DNA from: Baffinella frigidus
Lineage: Eukaryota; Cryptophyceae; Cryptomonadales; Baffinellaceae
DNA: 11,132 nucleotides
Direction: 5' to 3'
NCBI GenBank assembly: GCA_026770585.1
Contig: MU646575.1
Span: 483,258-494,389, forward strand
Part shown: positions 10,271 through 11,132 of the stretch, piece after piece
Position numbering within the stretch: the first letter of the stretch is position 1
Layout: every line of letters begins with the position of its first letter
Notes under the pieces: model-generated
Database searches by the model: none
Seen by the model: the letters and a program-made list of their open reading frames with translations, nothing else
What the model was told of the DNA's origin: nothing
Translations under genes and position numbers: made by a program

Positions 10271-10396
10271 GGTGGTGGAGGGTTCAGGGGATGTTTTTGT
10301 AGGGGTTAGGGATTAGGGGTTCGGGGTTCGGGTTCAGGGTTCAGGGTTTCGGGTTTAGGGTTTAGGGTTTAGGGGTTAGGGGCCAGGGTTCATTCA
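10266..10396 (+). repeat. Mixed telomere-like septamers
   Basis: GGGTTCAGGG, TTCGGGG, TTCAGGG, TTTCGGG and three consecutive TTTAGGG units, G-rich on the plus strand. This contains the closest match to the canonical TTTAGGG repeat in the window. Confidence 0.75.
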
Positions 10397-10408
10397 GCCC
10401 TGTGTAGG

Positions 10409-10488
10409 AGGGGCAACGGTTATTGGTCAGATGGCAGGGTCGCGGAGAGGGGAGGGAAGGGCATGTGTGAGGCCTACTGCAGCGCGCC
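10409..10488 (+). repeat. Composite repeat H plus G end, copy 2
   Basis: GAGGGGCAACGGTTATTGG, GGCAGGGTCGCGGAGA, GGAGGGAAGGGCATGTGTGA, then CCTACTGCAGCGCGCC. A family A right-end fragment (CTTCTGAGCGAGGTAACCCT) follows directly. Confidence 0.65.
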
Positions 10489-10509
10489 TTCTGAGCGAGG
10501 TAACCCTGG
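10489..10509. mobile_element. Family A right-terminus fragment
   Basis: TTCTGAGCGAGGTAACCCTG matches the right end of family A with one inserted or changed base. No other part of the element is present. Confidence 0.45.
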
Positions 10510-10538
10510 CGGGGTTAGGGTTGAGGGCCCACCCTATT

Positions 10539-10588
10539 GGGATCAGGGTTGGGGTTGAGGACCCACCTCCTCCTCCTCACGGGTCGGG
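10539..10588 (+). repeat. Inverted dispersed repeat L, copy 2
   Basis: GGGATCAGGGTTGGGGTTGA, GGACCCACCTCCTCC, TCCTCACGGGTCGGG: the reverse complement of 8874-8923. Part of it is itself telomere-like (AGGGTTGGGGTTG). Confidence 0.8.
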
Positions 10589-10595
10589 AACGGGC

Positions 10596-10745
10596 AGGGT
10601 TCAGGGTTCAGGGTTCAGGGGTTGGGTTTGGGTTTGGGGTGAGAGGGCGCATACCGCACGACCAGGTTGCGAGGGCAGGGTTTCGGGTTCGGGGCAAAAG
10701 GGTTGAGGTTGAGGGAGAGGGCAGGGTTCAGGGTTCAGGGGCTAG
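10596..10745 (+). repeat. Telomere-like septamers (TTCAGGG runs)
   Basis: Two runs of TTCAGGG units (near 10599-10620 and 10725-10740) with TTTGGG and TTGAGGG neighbours. Between them at about 10654 is GCATACCGCACGACCAGG, a partial relative of the I repeat's edge. Confidence 0.7.
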
Positions 10746-10755
10746 GGGGGCGCAG

Positions 10756-10810
10756 ACCGCACGACGAAGTCGATGGCGCGGAACGGCAGCGTCTCCAGGC
10801 TCTTCGCCCC
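10756..10810 (-). pseudogene. I repeat, copy 1 (exon-like fragment)
   Basis: 55 bp identical to 11024-11078. On the minus strand it reads G-A-K-S-L-E-T-L-P-F-R-A-I-D-F-V-V-R. Here the upstream side is a G run and the CTCGCAG acceptor of the other copy is absent, so it is probably a non-functional exon duplicate. Confidence 0.55.
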
Positions 10811-10917
10811 CCCCCCGAAAAAACACCCCACACCCCACACCCTGACCCTTGAACCCCGAACTAACCCCCTCGCACGTACGTGGTCGGCAGGGTGATCAGG
10901 TACAGGTTATGGGAGAG

Positions 10918-11015
10918 AGAGGGTCGGGTTTCGGGTTTCGGGTAAAAACGTTTGGGGATTCGGGATTCGGGATTCGGGATTCGGGATTCGGGTGTAGGGT
11001 ATAAGGGTTGGGGAG
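10918..11015 (+). repeat. Septamer array (TTTCGGG, ATTCGGG)
   Basis: TTTCGGG units, a short TAAAAACGT break, then six units of ATTCGGG, then more diverged GGGTATAAGGG sequence. The seven-base period is kept but the unit differs from nearby arrays. Confidence 0.8.
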
Positions 11016-11025
11016 TAGGGTGTAC

Positions 11026-11090
11026 CGCACGACGAAGTCGATGGCGCGGAACGGCAGCGTCTCCAGGCTCTTCGCCCCCGTCGAGTACAC
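11026..11090 (-). CDS. Candidate internal exon, unknown protein (partial gene)
   Basis: On the minus strand it begins after CTTCTCGCAG and encodes V-Y-S-T-G-A-K-S-L-E-T-L-P-F-R-A-I-D-F-V-V-R, then a GTACAC donor (GT at 11025-11024). The 65 bp read like a genuine protein fragment with both splice signals, but the rest of the gene would lie to the right, outside the window. I do not recognise the family. The 55-bp exact duplicate at 10756 lacks the acceptor. Confidence 0.4.
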
Positions 11091-11104
11091 CTGCGAGAAG
11101 TGTT

Positions 11105-11132
11105 TGGAGTTGAGGGTTGAGGGTTGAGGGTT
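11105..11132 (+). repeat. Telomere-like TTGAGGG repeats at right edge
   Basis: Three TTGAGGG units and part of a fourth run to the end of the window, G-rich on the plus strand. The same unit occurs at 655-690. The array may continue beyond the window. Confidence 0.75.

Overview
The window is eukaryotic nuclear DNA, most likely from a GC-rich unicellular alga or related protist. The signs are a spliced minus-strand gene with GT...AG introns, telomere-like seven-base repeats of the TTTAGGG class, and dense short fold-back elements with TA target sites. Large MYND zinc-finger families are, as far as I know, common in microalgae such as haptophytes, pelagophytes and dinoflagellates. I cannot tell which lineage this is.

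Layout. 1-480: a CCCCAAA array (telomere-like, C strand) and a polypurine GA tract between two copies of a 78-bp direct repeat. 480-1500: a higher-order repeat of about 217-241 bp built from CTCTCGACC / GATCTAGACC monomers and a recurring segment that starts a small reading frame. 1500-2225: four copies of a small hydrophobic micro-ORF module on the plus strand. 2040-3625: a field of palindromic miniature elements of three families (called A, B and C here), some nested, followed by a second GA tract. 3895-6680: the only confident gene, a minus-strand split gene for a MYND-type zinc-finger protein with a helical C-terminal region. 6784-8361: more family A elements with other dispersed repeats (E, J, B). 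8800-9400: direct repeats, a 9-bp minisatellite and a truncated family A element sitting inside a duplicated segment. 9410-11132: seven-base telomere-like repeats in many local variants, interleaved with G, H, L and I repeats; the I repeat looks like a short minus-strand exon present in two identical copies.

How the parts fit. The MYND gene is a single-copy island in a repeat sea, and its 3' intron has itself collected two copies of dispersed repeat J. Telomere-like tracts read C-rich at the left edge and mainly G-rich on the plus strand at the right edge, suggesting subtelomeric or interstitial telomere-derived DNA. The most unusual signal is the micro-ORF module: across four diverged copies, all seven codons of a shared FLTSFPP motif vary only at third positions and always synonymously. 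No tRNA, rRNA, CRISPR array or recognisable transposase gene was found.
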